Source: Pseudopyrenochaeta lycopersici
Lineage: Eukaryota > Ascomycota > Dothideomycetes > Pleosporales > Pseudopyrenochaetaceae
Assembly: GCA_003313425.1 (NCBI GenBank)
Contig: NHZP01000109.1
Location: 1 to 64,000 of the forward strand
Direction of reading: 5' to 3'
DNA length: 64,000 bases
Shown piece by piece: positions 1 through 10,199 of this stretch. Under the pieces are notes generated by a model that worked only from the letters and a program-made list of their open reading frames with translations, was not told where the DNA came from and ran no database searches. Both the position numbers and the translations under genes were made by a program. Each line of letters begins with the position of its first letter. The first letter of the stretch is position 1.

Positions 1-251
1 TATCGCAGTATAGCACGCAGGATCCGGTGACGAAAAAGGGTAATGTGACAAGCTATTCGTGGATTTAACAAACTGAGAAGATCTGGGAGGCTAGGTGTGA
101 TTCTTGGCGTGGCAATCTACCATAGCACAGAATGCCTTTGCGACATTCTTCTGCTTTGTGCAATCTTGATGCACGCTTATAAAGTTGTTGCAGGTGCCAC
201 AGGGCAGCTCAGGTTTCTGTCATTCCGATGCAGTCATGTACCGTTCCTGGA

Positions 252-1076
252 CTAGCCTTGCGCTAAATCTATCCATAAAGAGCTATCTCCTTCCTGGAGC
301 ATATGCGCCTGTCTACATGCCCTGAGCAAGACCGTTTTATCGAGCTGCGCTTCGCAAGGGAAAAGTCGAAGGATTTCAGGCACTTTATTTGAAGGGAGAA
401 GCGATTCTAACACCCTCATTTCAGGGTCTGACAGCATCGCCACGTCCCGCATTATGCGATCAAATGTCTCTTTCTTGTGCCAAATAACCGCAGAGTAGGA
501 TATACCGAAAAGTACAAATCCCAGGGTCAGCCTGAGACCAAAGCGGATTGTGCAGTCTAATCGACGCGGTCGGATACAACCTGCAGAACTCGGTCAGCGA
601 CAAAGGATATCTGGTGTCTGCAGGTGTTCGAGAGCAGGGCTGAGAGCTGCAAATAGAGGCTTCAAATACCGTGCGTATTCCCGATTCTTCAAGTCGTTTA
701 GGACTTGCCAACAGCGCTGCCCCGCGGGAATTCCGTGGTAGTCCTCGAAGAAGATGGTATTGTATTGAAACTCCAGCCCATGGGCTTCCTTGTAAAGCAA
801 GTGGCTGACATATTGGATTTGGTTGAAGCACGGACGATCGCTTTGTGCTTCCGACTGGGGAGTAGCAAGCAGAGACGACATAGTGAAAAAGTCTCGACAT
901 AGCACACGTCCCTTTGCTTTTGCACGTGAATCCGCGTAGTTTGCCGGACGTTCGCAGATACGGCCGACTCCATTCTCGTCTGTCTTTAAGGTGAGGCCAT
1001 GAGGCGCTATAAGAACGTAAGCGTAGATGTGATCTCGCAGCTCCCTTGGCAGCCTTTCCAATGGTGAAGCAGTCAT
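252..1076 (-). pseudogene. F-box/2EXR-like protein, frame-disrupted
   Basis: The reading frame starts at an ATG at 1076 and begins with MTASPLERLPRELRDHIY, the F-box/2EXR-like opening of a large fungal family of uncharacterised proteins. The same frame meets a TGA at 594-596 and then resumes open to a TAG at 252. Between about 604 and 521 the family-like sequence (a stretch containing LYPTASIRLHNP) lies in the neighbouring frame. The simplest reading is a 1-nt loss in a T run (plus-strand AAA 602-604) followed by a compensating 1-nt gain in a G run (plus-strand CCC 520-522). I cannot tell real decay from sequencing error. An intron is unlikely because the displaced stretch itself looks coding. 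No partner or substrate can be inferred. The family name rests on the N-terminus only. Confidence 0.55.
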
Positions 1077-2836
1077 TCCGCGGGCATCATCAGCCTACTC
1101 CAGCCAGTCGTCGGGATGTCTAATGTCCTTCCGCCCTACTTTATGACTTGCCGCAGTTCTCACTGTAGTGCTGGCATTTTTCGCTCTTGATAACGTAGTG
1201 AGATGATCAACCTGATACAAGAAATGAGCGATCAAGCTGCGAATTGTCTTACAGTTTATGTGAGGAACTCATCATGATTTTATTGGCTCTCCTGGCCCTG
1301 TGAGATTCTTGGCCTAGAGTTGTCCTTGGAGCCACCTTGTCCGAAGACGAACGTTTGGCCAGGGTAGCGTCCCTATTCGAGTCGCACGTGTTCAAAAGCC
1401 TGCCAAATTCAAAGCGGGTATCCTACGCATACGCTCGCATAGATCGTATAATGGGCTGACGCACCGCACAAGCTCTGAGTTCAATGTAGGTAGTGATACA
1501 ACAAGCATCGTGTAGCCACTCAAGCATACATGGTCTAGAGTGTCCGTAATTTCATTCCATTCCGTTCCTTCACACGAATTGAGCTTACCCAAGAACGTGT
1601 TCGTGACTATTGAAGCATTACGACCGTCTGTCGTGACAGTCCAGACCGTACTCACACAGATCCGAATAGACGATCAGGATGGGATGAAGGTTGTGGACTG
1701 CGGCACAGCCATGGCTTCAGTCCTAATGTCAGATAAAATGCTGAAATACGCTTAGCAGAAATTGATAATTGCGATGATGGATTGTGTGTGTTGATCATGA
1801 TTGTATCGATTGTTGAGTTCTGTCTCCTGCTTTCTTCTATAGCTCCTCTGCTTCCGGAGGTTCGTGGACTAGTAATAGTTATCCGTCCTACTATTTATCG
1901 CCCTTTCCTATGCAGTACTTCTGAGCTTCTCCCTACACCTGACACCTAGATGCTCATCTGATCTCGCTTTACCATGCGTACAAAGTCTCTCCCACTTTGG
2001 CTTACTTAGCACCAGTTGTCGTGTCATAAGTCAGCCGTGTAACGGGCAAAGCGGGAATGCCAGGTGCAGTCAAGGTGATCCACAGACATCTGACGCATCA
2101 CTTCCAGACGTAAATAAGCCAGATGAACAGCAGCATAATGCGTCGTTGACTTGACATCTAGGGGCAATGCTGCAAAGATTCACATGTCACATGATGGCAT
2201 GATGATCGAAGACATCTCTAGAGCGTTGAATTGCTTACAGATAAGCAGCTAAGGATTTCAGGAACAGGTGGCAGCGAGGAAAGATAACGACGCCAACCAA
2301 GTCATCTGGATCCGGACTTACTTGCCCCTTTTGCGCCCACCGTAGCGCTATCAGATATAGGCTGATGTGAGAGACAAAGCTGAGACGTACTATGTGGACC
2401 TCACTCAGAGCCAGGAGGGATTAAACTTCCCCTGCAGGGATACAACCATGCGGACTGTGGGCGTGGTGTGAGGCACGATCGACTTGGTGGGTGGCTATGT
2501 TATCGACTAGGCATGATCGAGTTGCCAAGACGGTGAAGAAAGCCTGAGGAGAGGCTTTTGGGAGGCATCTGCTGTGGCAAAGGGACAAGTTTGCTGACGT
2601 CAATCATTCTGCTGCCTGTTAACATCGCCCGGAATTGTGGTCCCGTTGTTTGAGTGAGGCGACCAAGGGGCCTTGAGCAGTACTATAAAGAGCCTCGACA
2701 ACAGTCCTATACAGTACCATCCAAACTCTTTTGCTTGCTTGGAAAGCTCCTAACTTTCATCTTGTCTCAAGGATCGCACCGTACTTTGTACCGACCCCGT
2801 CGTCTCCGCCCGCAACAACTTGCCGGCCCTACCGCA
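1077..2836. other. No recognisable gene
   Basis: Only short open frames occur on both strands, none with a family I recognise. An 87-codon frame at 1392-1655 (minus) begins at a non-ATG codon and has no recognisable motif. Part of the right end presumably holds the promoter of the gene starting at 2837. Confidence 0.5.
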
Positions 2837-3742
2837 ATGGACAACACGATGACGTCCGTGTGCTTCAGGGACAATACATGCAACACCAGCCCAACGAAGG
2901 CGACCACAATGTCTCCAGAGGATCGTTTTCCGAATGTGACTGCCGGAGACCCAGTATCGGCCAAATGCCCAACATGGAAGGGCTCAGGATCTGTTGAATC
3001 GACGGAGCCCGACGCAGAGCAATCTACATCGCCTAAATCCGGAGCCGTGGACATCAACCAAGCAGTGTTCGACAAGTATCATCAACTCCCCGACCCGCCA
3101 TCTCCTCTCCCAGTACCTCATCGCGACTTTGTGCACTGCATGCCCCCGGAGCCCCCTACGTATCGCAAATTCTCTATCTTTACCGCAGGAAGCATCGAAA
3201 TGGGCAAAGCCGTACAATGGCAACCGCTAATGGTTCAGATGCTCGGCCACCTACCCATAACCGTAAACAATCCGCGTAGGGGCCACTGGGATCCCGACGT
3301 CACCCCAGAAGCCAAGGACGAAGCTTTCCGACGACAAGTAGAGTGGAGCTAGGCGCAATGGAGCAGGCAGATGTAATTTGTTTCTTCTTCGACGTCAACA
3401 CGTTGAGTCCCGTGACGATGCTGGAGCTGGGGCTCTGGGCGGCTTCAGACAAGGTGGTTGTGTGCTGTGATCCGCGGTTCTGGCGAGGGGGAAATGTGCA
3501 CATTGTCTGTAAACGGTATGGGATTCCTCTAGTGGAGAACTTTGAGGAGTTGGTGCCGGCGATCGAAAAAATGCTGGTTCAGAAGGGTATGCAACTTGAC
3601 GAGCAAGGCGACCTGGTGGGGGCGAATGTGCACACGGGAGAAGTCAAAGCCAGTCAAAAAGTCCATTCTGGAGAAGGAGAATACCGATTTGCTGAAGCAG
3701 GTTGCAGACATGCAGGCACAGCTGATGCAGTTGAGTGGATGA
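2837..3742 (+). pseudogene. Nucleoside 2-deoxyribosyltransferase-like protein, two frameshifts
   Basis: The sequence contains the signature blocks of the Nuc_deoxyrib_tr_2 family: TAGSIEMGKAVQWQ, NNPRRGHWDPD, RRQVEW, then EQADVICFFFD, SPVTMLELGLWA and RGGNVHIVCKRYGIPLVE. Family members have the fold of nucleoside deoxyribosyltransferases; the reaction of fungal members is not established. The first half runs from ATG 2837 to a stop at 3350. The second half lies in the next frame, and the junction at 3345-3346 is explained by loss of one G from a GGG. A second shift in the A run 3656-3660 moves the frame into a C-terminal coiled-coil-like tail (ILEKENTDLLKQVADMQAQ) ending at 3742. No catalytic block appears lost, so the gene may be real with sequence errors. 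The start was chosen as the first ATG in frame; upstream codons begin with GTG. Confidence 0.7.
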
Positions 3743-4255
3743 TTGCTCCTCAGCGTCATTGACGATCTGCCAACGAAGCGCATAGACCTCTTAAAAACGG
3801 AACGCGGCATGTGCGATTGTTATCAATGTTGTAAGACTAGTAAGCACGAGAGCCTATCCAAACAGCCGTCAATCACGTGTAAGTTAGTGGTTATAAAAAG
3901 CCGATCGAACAAGTCGTTTGTAAGAATTCTCTTCAAGGGCGCCAACGTTCAGGGACCATGATTCTCTTAGATCATGAGAAGTTAGGTATTCGATAGGCCG
4001 ATGTGGTCTTTTGGCGTATGAGGGATATAGAGGTTGTGCGTGACTTTATGGGAGCGTTAATCAGATTTTGTTCTATGTCACCAGATTCCGTACCTATGAT
4101 GATGAAGTATATTCGACATAGACTTGTCGTTCTTCAGGCTACTGTAACGCCCAGAGCTACTTAACCATCTACTTGTGCTTACAAGATGTACGAGACAATC
4201 CAACAAAGCTTGAGGTCAAAGGAGACACAGCATTCAAACTCGTAACATTCGTGCA
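3743..4255. other. Intergenic, nothing seen
   Basis: No coding or repeat structure was recognised. This is the shared downstream region of two convergent genes. Confidence 0.5.
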
Positions 4256-5278
4256 CTACAAATGGACATTAGATTTTGAGGTAGCAATCACAGCCGGATC
4301 CGCTTTCGAGGCACGAGCCGCATAACGTGCGAGGCTTAAGGTCTGGGTCTCAAATGGCTTCCCAAACGCAGAAGCGGAATACAAAGCTAGCGGGTCGGCT
4401 GTTAGAGCGCTGCGCGATCTGAAATCCGTAACCGCCGAGGGCATTGGGTCCTGCTGGATGAGCGGATGCTCGGTCTGCTCTGGTGGAATGCTCAGTGCAA
4501 GATCAACATCGAGACAAGAGGTATAGTATTCGTCCCTCCCATTGGGGTAAGTAGGGTCTTTCCCAGGCGCGTTCGGCCACTGCCACACCCAGTACATTGT
4601 GTAAGATTTGTCGACTTGGACGTCGTCAGCTATTCTGACGTCCGTTTCGCACAACAACTCGTGCTCACTCCCAGGTTGTCCCGGCAGGGGGTTGGGCGTT
4701 TGCTCTTTCCGGGTGTCTGCAGCAATTGCGTTATTCCCAAGTTGGTAGCACCTTCCATCGTCGAAGTTCTGAGTGGTAAGGAGAACACCACGCGCATCAC
4801 CGCCAGAACCGTCACGGGTCCATTTCAGCACGTCGAGTAGGACCTCTTCTTGGAGAGGCTGTTGGGTGCCAAATACAAAGACCGTGCCACCTTTCTCCGG
4901 CTTGCCCAGCAGGTTCTTTCCGCCATTTGGGATTGTGGCATGTCCGTTCTCTGCATATCGCATTGCGATCATCCCACCAGGCACGGTCTGCAAGCGAGGA
5001 TAGTTGACAGTCTGGTGTGCAATGCGCTGAGAGGGATGACAGAGAAGATCTGTGTGAGCCACAAATGGTGGCTGCCGTTCCAAGGGTGGAATCAACCATA
5101 CGTCGGCATTTTGATCGAAGTGAGCGACGCCTTTATCTACAAAACCGCGAGGATAGCCGTACCCTGCCATGAAAGATCCGTTGGACGCAATGTTCGACAG
5201 CTGTTCCACCCACGAATGCGCACCAGCCAGCTTGACAAAGACTAACAGTAGGGACGCAATGGCTTGAGAAGGATGCAT
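4256..5278 (-). CDS. Secreted DUF7492-like protein with mature N-terminal histidine
   Basis: This is an uninterrupted 340-aa frame from an ATG at 5278. Residues 1-20 form a signal peptide ending in LAGA, so the predicted mature protein starts HSWVEQL. The body carries blocks I associate with the fungal DUF7492 family: GYGYPRGFVD, VPGGMIAMRYAENGH, KPEKGGTVFVFGTQQP, TMYWVWQWPNAPG and YYTSCLDVDL. An N-terminal His after signal cleavage, plus an internal His (RYAENGH, near residue 112), resembles the copper histidine brace of lytic polysaccharide monooxygenases and related copper proteins. Metal binding is inference; the family is uncharacterised as far as I know. I see no obvious GPI signal or C-terminal membrane anchor. 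It is the only intact host gene in the first 16 kb. Confidence 0.75.
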   Translation of the reverse strand: MHPSQAIASLLLVFVKLAGAHSWVEQLSNIASNGSFMAGYGYPRGFVDKGVAHFDQNADVWLIPPLERQPPFVAHTDLLCHPSQRIAHQTVNYPRLQTVPGGMIAMRYAENGHATIPNGGKNLLGKPEKGGTVFVFGTQQPLQEEVLLDVLKWTRDGSGGDARGVLLTTQNFDDGRCYQLGNNAIAADTRKEQTPNPLPGQPGSEHELLCETDVRIADDVQVDKSYTMYWVWQWPNAPGKDPTYPNGRDEYYTSCLDVDLALSIPPEQTEHPLIQQDPMPSAVTDFRSRSALTADPLALYSASAFGKPFETQTLSLARYAARASKADPAVIATSKSNVHL

Positions 5279-5643
5279 CGTGTAGAGTCAGCCAACGTGG
5301 GTCCACGAGGGAGGCTGGCGGCGTGTGAGTGACAGGATGTACAAACTCTACAGCTATGGCCGCGGCGGCTTTAAGGGCACAAAATATCAACACTGGTGAG
5401 CATGATCAGGTTGGGGAATTCTTCCATTGAATGACGTGAATGACCAAGCGGTTGTTCGATATGTTTTCGTGATAGTCGTCACGTCGGTCATTGTCCACCG
5501 TTCGCTATGCCGGACGCTCAGATCGGAAAAGCTGCTGTGAAGGGGTGAGCCGTTAAGTTCAGCGCCACTTGGAGCAGCACCATCTGCTTGGAGGTCAGCC
5601 GATCCTGTATGAGGACGGACGTTCGCATGAATTTTGCAGCAAG

Positions 5644-5697
5644 AAGCAGTACAAGCAGTATAAGCAGCATAAGTAGTATAAGCAGTATAAGCAGTAT
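5644..5697. repeat. Short minisatellite, about 9-bp unit
   Basis: The run consists of imperfect repeats of a unit like AGCAGTATA (variants AGCAGCATA and AGTAGTATA). It lies between the DUF7492-like gene and the LINE tail, and I see no gene in 5279-5770. Confidence 0.7.
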
Positions 5698-5767
5698 CCT
5701 GGGCGTCCACATCTCTATAGGCATAACGCAACAAATTCATTCAATCCCCAAAGTCTAACCATAAAGG

Positions 5768-5770
<3 letters not shown>

Positions 5771-5806
<36 letters not shown>
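5771..5806. repeat. (CA)18 microsatellite, probable LINE tail
   Basis: There are 36 bp of pure CA on the plus strand, which is (TG)n in LINE orientation. It directly follows a minus-strand end reading GGGCGTTAATAAATT, so it is probably the 3' tail of the LINE rather than an independent microsatellite. Confidence 0.8.
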
Positions 5807-5808
<2 letters not shown>

Positions 5809-6181
5809 TTATTAACGCCCGGCGGCTGAGCCGAAAGGACTACTATCACTGCTCTACTAATACATTGCCCGCAGTGGGTCCTGTTCTCCTTCAAGCCCAT
5901 GCAATACGCCATTCATACCTTATATTCCTTCATTTAACATTTCTCTTCGATTTCTCGTGGGTTAGTAATGTTGTTAGTAAACTGCTTGAATGCTTTTCTC
6001 CAAGTGTTCAGCGTCCTATCTTCGGCAACTGAAGCGGTGTCTGCTTTCTGTGGCACGAGGTGATATGTTGGTGAGTCGGGTTGGGTGTTAGTTAGGTAGG
6101 TAGTTAGGTGTCCTGATTAGTCTGCCGTTGGTTTGCATCGAGTCGACCTGTGGCTATTGCGAACCGTATCGTTGCTCGGAC

Positions 6182-8907
6182 CAGTGATCGGAATGGTCTG
6201 GTATGAGTTGGTATTGGTATGGTATATACCGCCAAGACCTGGTATGGTTTGAGGAGATCTCAATACCATGGTATTACCGGTATACCAGGTCATACCGGTA
6301 AGGCTAAAAATAAGCCGAGGTTAAGAAGCTCGGGGCAGCAGGCGGCTGGATTTCGGACTAAACTGGCTAGTGTATTCGAAGAAATCCTTAACCTGAACTA
6401 ATAATTGTAGTCACGATAGCCTCTTATACCATTATCATGGAATCTCCAGTTCCGGCCTCGCCATCATCATTGACGACACGTTCAGCATCAATATCCCTCC
6501 AGACTCCTACGTCATCACCTGCTCCCACATTACCTGTCTCGACGCCATCACCTACCCCTATTCAATATCCCAAACCTCCGGATGAGTTTGTGCAAGACCA
6601 CATCACATACCTGAATCGCGGAAAGACCACAAAGAAGGCAGCTCGTCTGGGCTCATCGCATGTATGGAAGTATGGTCTCCATTACATCCGAGATAGTGAT
6701 AAGAAAGAGGTGTATTACTGTCACGAGTGTGCTGTCGGAAAGTATAAGCAAGAGCTATTTGTTATCAATGGAACGTCTGGAGTGAGAAATCATCTTGAAC
6801 AGAAGCACCAGATTGATCCCCAGAGTGGTATCAAGAAACATAGTTCGACACGAAAGTCTGTACTGGAGCAGCAGAAGAGTGCGGCTACTACTAATACCTT
6901 CTTCTGGAAAGACTCAATTGAGAAGTTCAAGGAGCTCCTAATTCGTTGGATTGTGTACTGCCATATTGCTTTCTTTCAATTAGAAAATCAGTATTTCAGA
7001 GAACTTCTCTTCTTTTTGAATCCGGCGCTCCTCAACCACCTCCCAAAGGCAGCGAAAACTATCCGAAGTTGGGTTATGGACGCGTTTCTGTCGAAGAAGC
7101 AACGGCTCAGGGGGGACCTCCAGCACTCGCGGAGTAGAATCTCCATCTCCTTTGACCTCTGGACTTCGCCAAACCCTTACGCTATTCTAGGCGTCATCGC
7201 CATGTGGATTGACAGTGCCGGCAAGCGACGGACTACCGTTTTGGGTATACGACGTGTGTACGGTGAACACACTGGCGAGAACATTGGATCAGTTGTGCTT
7301 GAATTGCTAAAAGAATATGATATTGGCGGAGATCAGATTGGATACTTTATGCTGGATAATGCCTCGTCAAATGATATCGCTGTTGAATTCATACTCAAGG
7401 AGCTCTGCCCATGGATGAAGTCAAAACAACGTCGCCATCGCCGGCTGCGTTGCTTGGGCCACATTATCGACCTCTGCTGCCAGGCGTTCCTCATGGGCCG
7501 GAACTGTGAGAAGTATCTTGCGAAGCTTCAAAAGCACTATCAACGCGGAGACTATGCGAAGGTGGAAGAGCTCTGGAAGAAATTTGGATGTTTGGGTCGG
7601 CTTCATAACCTCGTGCGTTACATTAGGCTTACTCCGCAACGCCGTGAGGAGTTTGCTGCCATCATTATCGGCGGGGATCTCTGTGAATTCGATGGCCTCG
7701 AGCTTATCCAGAACAACTCGACACGCTGGAATTCATGGTTCCATTCGATCACACGTGCATTGAATGTTCGGGAACGCTTAGAGCTCTTCTCAGCTCGCCA
7801 TGTACCTGGGAAAGGCTCTCATGGGATTGCGAACTTCAAACTAGATGGACAGCACTGGTTCGAGCTTGAAAAGATTGAGCTTGCTCTAAAAGACTTCTAC
7901 GCTGCAACTTTGCTTTCTGAGGGAGGAAAGACTTCACTTGCTGACTGGTTTTCAACCCTGGACTGCCTTCTTCGAGAAATAAATGAGACGAAAGACCACT
8001 ACCACGACATCCACACCGAAGATGACAATAACTTTACATGGAAGTACCTCCAAAGTTGCGCAGACAGCGCGTGGTTAAAATGCGAGGAGTATTACAGCAA
8101 CCAGCAGCTGAATTGGCAGAATCGATTTCCTGAAGATACTGATCTTCCGCCAGCGTATTATGCAGCTCAAATACTTGATCCATATCGAAAGTGGGCGTGG
8201 TTCACGCAAGAATGGGTTCTTCAGGGCGACGAGGACAAGCAGAGGTGGTTTCATAACGCACAATCGGCGGTGAAGCATCTCTGGGAGACAGAGTACAAGG
8301 GAAGGTACCCTGTTGAGGTGGTACCACCACCAATCAGGAAGGAGAGAGGTCCTGACCCAGCATTTGATCGCCAGCGGGAACACAAGCGCATTCGAATAGA
8401 CGCTCCGGTCTCTACAACTGATTTGTATGATCAGTATATATCTACCGATCGGCTTCATGACGACGAGGCAGGTTGCGATGAGGCTATTGCGTACTGGCTA
8501 TCTCGCTATGACTCCCAAAGAGATCTCGCTCGCTTCGCTCTGGATCTGTTCGCGATCTCACCTATGTCAGATGAATGCGAACGCCTCTTTAGTAGCGCAA
8601 AGCTTACTATAGTTGATCGCCGTGGTAGGCTGAAGGCAGATATTATAGAGGCATGTGAGTGTCTTCGGGCCTGGTATGGAAAACCCCAGGCTGAGGAAAA
8701 CAGCGATATCGAGGATAGTGAGAATGAAGACGACTGGATTGATAGTTAGTAGTGAAATACATTTTCCCGGTTTCTTCCTTTTCTTCAGCCTCAGTCTTGG
8801 CGGTCTTACTGGTCTTACCGGTAAGACCATACCGGTTATTATGTAAGCAGCTGGTATGGTATGGTTTGACCTCCATACCATACCATACCAGACCATTCCG
8901 ATCACTG
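6182..8907 (+). mobile_element. hAT-1 DNA transposon, complete
   Basis: The element is 2,726 bp. It begins CAGTGATCGGAATGG and ends with the reverse complement CCATTCCGATCACTG; the terminal repeats match over about 24 bp and then continue into GGTATGG-rich subterminal sequence. It is flanked by a perfect 8-bp duplication, GCTCGGAC, at 6174-6181 and 8908-8915. It sits inside the LINE coding end. Terminal CAG, an 8-bp duplication and the encoded transposase all point to the hAT superfamily. Confidence 0.95.
6437..8749 (+). CDS. hAT family transposase (hAT-1)
   Basis: This is an uninterrupted 770-aa frame from ATG 6437. A BED-like zinc finger lies near residues 90-127 (YYCHECAVG then HLEQKH). 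The catalytic core follows, with the first Asp in FDLWTS (about residue 240), the second in GYFMLDNASSND (about 305), and the conserved RCLGHIIDL block. The C-terminal hAT dimerisation region is present (SPMSDECERLFSSAKLT, about 707-723), followed by an acidic tail. All expected parts are there, so the copy could be active. The start is the first ATG, 255 bp inside the left terminus. Confidence 0.93.
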   Translation: MESPVPASPSSLTTRSASISLQTPTSSPAPTLPVSTPSPTPIQYPKPPDEFVQDHITYLNRGKTTKKAARLGSSHVWKYGLHYIRDSDKKEVYYCHECAVGKYKQELFVINGTSGVRNHLEQKHQIDPQSGIKKHSSTRKSVLEQQKSAATTNTFFWKDSIEKFKELLIRWIVYCHIAFFQLENQYFRELLFFLNPALLNHLPKAAKTIRSWVMDAFLSKKQRLRGDLQHSRSRISISFDLWTSPNPYAILGVIAMWIDSAGKRRTTVLGIRRVYGEHTGENIGSVVLELLKEYDIGGDQIGYFMLDNASSNDIAVEFILKELCPWMKSKQRRHRRLRCLGHIIDLCCQAFLMGRNCEKYLAKLQKHYQRGDYAKVEELWKKFGCLGRLHNLVRYIRLTPQRREEFAAIIIGGDLCEFDGLELIQNNSTRWNSWFHSITRALNVRERLELFSARHVPGKGSHGIANFKLDGQHWFELEKIELALKDFYAATLLSEGGKTSLADWFSTLDCLLREINETKDHYHDIHTEDDNNFTWKYLQSCADSAWLKCEEYYSNQQLNWQNRFPEDTDLPPAYYAAQILDPYRKWAWFTQEWVLQGDEDKQRWFHNAQSAVKHLWETEYKGRYPVEVVPPPIRKERGPDPAFDRQREHKRIRIDAPVSTTDLYDQYISTDRLHDDEAGCDEAIAYWLSRYDSQRDLARFALDLFAISPMSDECERLFSSAKLTIVDRRGRLKADIIEACECLRAWYGKPQAEENSDIEDSENEDDWIDS

Positions 8908-9494
8908 GCTCGGACAGCGTTCATGTTCGGAGTCCAGTTCTTGTCATCAGCTGTGGTCTTTCCGCCGAGGAAGAAAGATAGATTCCCTCTGCCTGTGTCT
9001 GTGCATTGTAGCATCTCTGTTCGGAGCGTTGTCCATCTTCTGCACCGGAAGAGGAAGTGTTCTACTGTCTCTTGCGCTTGTCCGTATTCACACTGGTCTG
9101 TTGACGCAGCATTGATTCGGTGGAGATATACGTTCAGTCTTGCCATGCCTGTCCTGAGTTGGGCGAGCGTGTTCGCTTCTTTCCATGATAGTCGGTCATA
9201 GAGCTGTCGCGTATGTTTGCCTGGTAATGCTTTGTCTATTCTTTTAGAGTAGCTCCCGACGTTTTCCAGTAACCCCCTAGCGGTGGCACGATGCTTAGCT
9301 CGCGCAATGTTAAGGGTGGTCGATCGCATTCTGGGGAGTTGTGTCTGTGGGGTGACACCCTGTCTCGTTGCCGCTTTTGCCTTCGCCTTAGCAAGCTTCA
9401 ACAGTGCGTTTTCTTCACTTGACCGCAGCCATAATACAGTTATCGTGTTTCCATTTCTTTTCAGTGCTCTTATGGATTCATAGGTGCGGCATGT

Positions 9495-9750
9495 CAGTAC
9501 AGTTGCTTGCGAAACCGCCTGCACCTTTTTGCGCACACAAAGATTCTTGGCCCCCACTGCACTAGGACACCCATGCTGTTGTGTGGCCAATCATCTGCCT
9601 TCAGTGTCAACAGCGGAACCCCCTCGAACTCCGCAGAATCGCCTTACAGGAACATGGTTGGTTGAAAGGCAGCAAGGACTTGGGCCCGCAAGGGTCAAAA
9701 ATCTTCGTGTGCCCAAACGGTGAAGGCGGTTTCGCAAGCAACTGTATGAA
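9495..9750. repeat. Inverted repeat of a LINE fragment
   Basis: About 50 bp at 9495-9545, read on the minus strand as LINE RNase H sequence, recurs in opposite orientation at about 9697-9748 with a few mismatches. The shared core is GGCGGTTTCGCAAGCAACTGT-like, and the spacer is about 150 bp. The plus-strand copy translates to a stretch like AVSQATV in the LINE frame. It could come from twin-primed or inverted 5' end formation of the LINE, or be an older neighbouring fragment. Confidence 0.6.
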
Positions 9751-10197
9751 GGCTACCGCAGCAGCCATCGGTCACCTTTGCTAACCAATCATGCATACGT
9801 ACACGGCGAAGAGCATGAGATTGATGAACTGAGGGTTCGTTGCTGAAACCAAGCGATCACCCAGTAGCATCCAATGATTCAACGGGGAAGACCGAAAATG
9901 CTGACGATCTTCAGACGGGAATCGTGTTAGGCTGTATCGAGCTTAGTGCCACGTGGCCATATGCACTCGTGCGCAATCGACGAGCGATCATCGAATGCTT
10001 ACTCGCCTCAAAGCCAAATGGCGTTGATCTACAGCGCACCGGGCCGAACGATGAATGGCACTGGATGAGCGATGACAGTCATCCAATTAGCTACCTGGTC
10101 AGCACTTGATTGTAGCGGAACGACCCGCGCCTAGTGCTGATGGTCATCACATGTGGCGCATTCTAGCGTGTTAATGCTGGTGTTGTGGTTACCCACT
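9751..10197. other. Intergenic with weak coding-like stretch
   Basis: A 90-codon plus-strand frame (9840-10109) includes NRRAIIECLLASKPNGVDL, which looks faintly like one ankyrin repeat. It lacks an ATG start and neighbouring repeats. I do not call a gene. Confidence 0.3.
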
Positions 10198-10199
10198 TA

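Larger units (their letters stand above)
5771..9593 (-). mobile_element. 5'-truncated Tad-type LINE, interrupted by hAT-1
   Basis: This is the 3' end of a non-LTR retrotransposon on the minus strand. It has the C-terminal coding part (9593-8916 and 6173-6104), a 3' untranslated region of about 300 bp, an AATAAA-like end near 5807 and a TG tail. The element lacks endonuclease and reverse transcriptase, as expected for a 5'-truncated insertion. It is split at 6174-8915 by hAT-1. The true 5' boundary near 9545-9593 is uncertain; an inverted fragment of the same sequence lies just beyond it. Confidence 0.75.
6104..9593 (-). pseudogene. LINE ORF2 C-terminus (RNase H end and zinc-binding tail), split by hAT-1
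   Basis: The frame begins after a TGA at 9591-9593. It contains an RNase H C-terminal stretch (AYES-like YESIRALKRNGN, SSEENALLKLAKAKAKAATRQG), a basic linker, and the CCHC-like motif typical of the end of Tad/I-type ORF2 (QCEYGQAQETVEHFLFRCRRW region, around 9120-9050). At 8916 the frame enters hAT-1. Across the element it resumes at 6173 and ends with IRFAIATGRLD and a TAA at 6104-6106. If the element and one target-site copy are removed, the two halves are in one continuous frame. Confidence 0.8.

Noticed and set aside
1392..1655. 87-codon minus-strand frame that might be a second F-box-like fragment.
   Set aside because: It starts at a non-ATG codon, and the resemblance is limited to common hydrophobic pattern.
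9840..10109. Ankyrin-like stretch.
   Set aside because: One weak repeat-like segment, no ATG, no flanking repeats.
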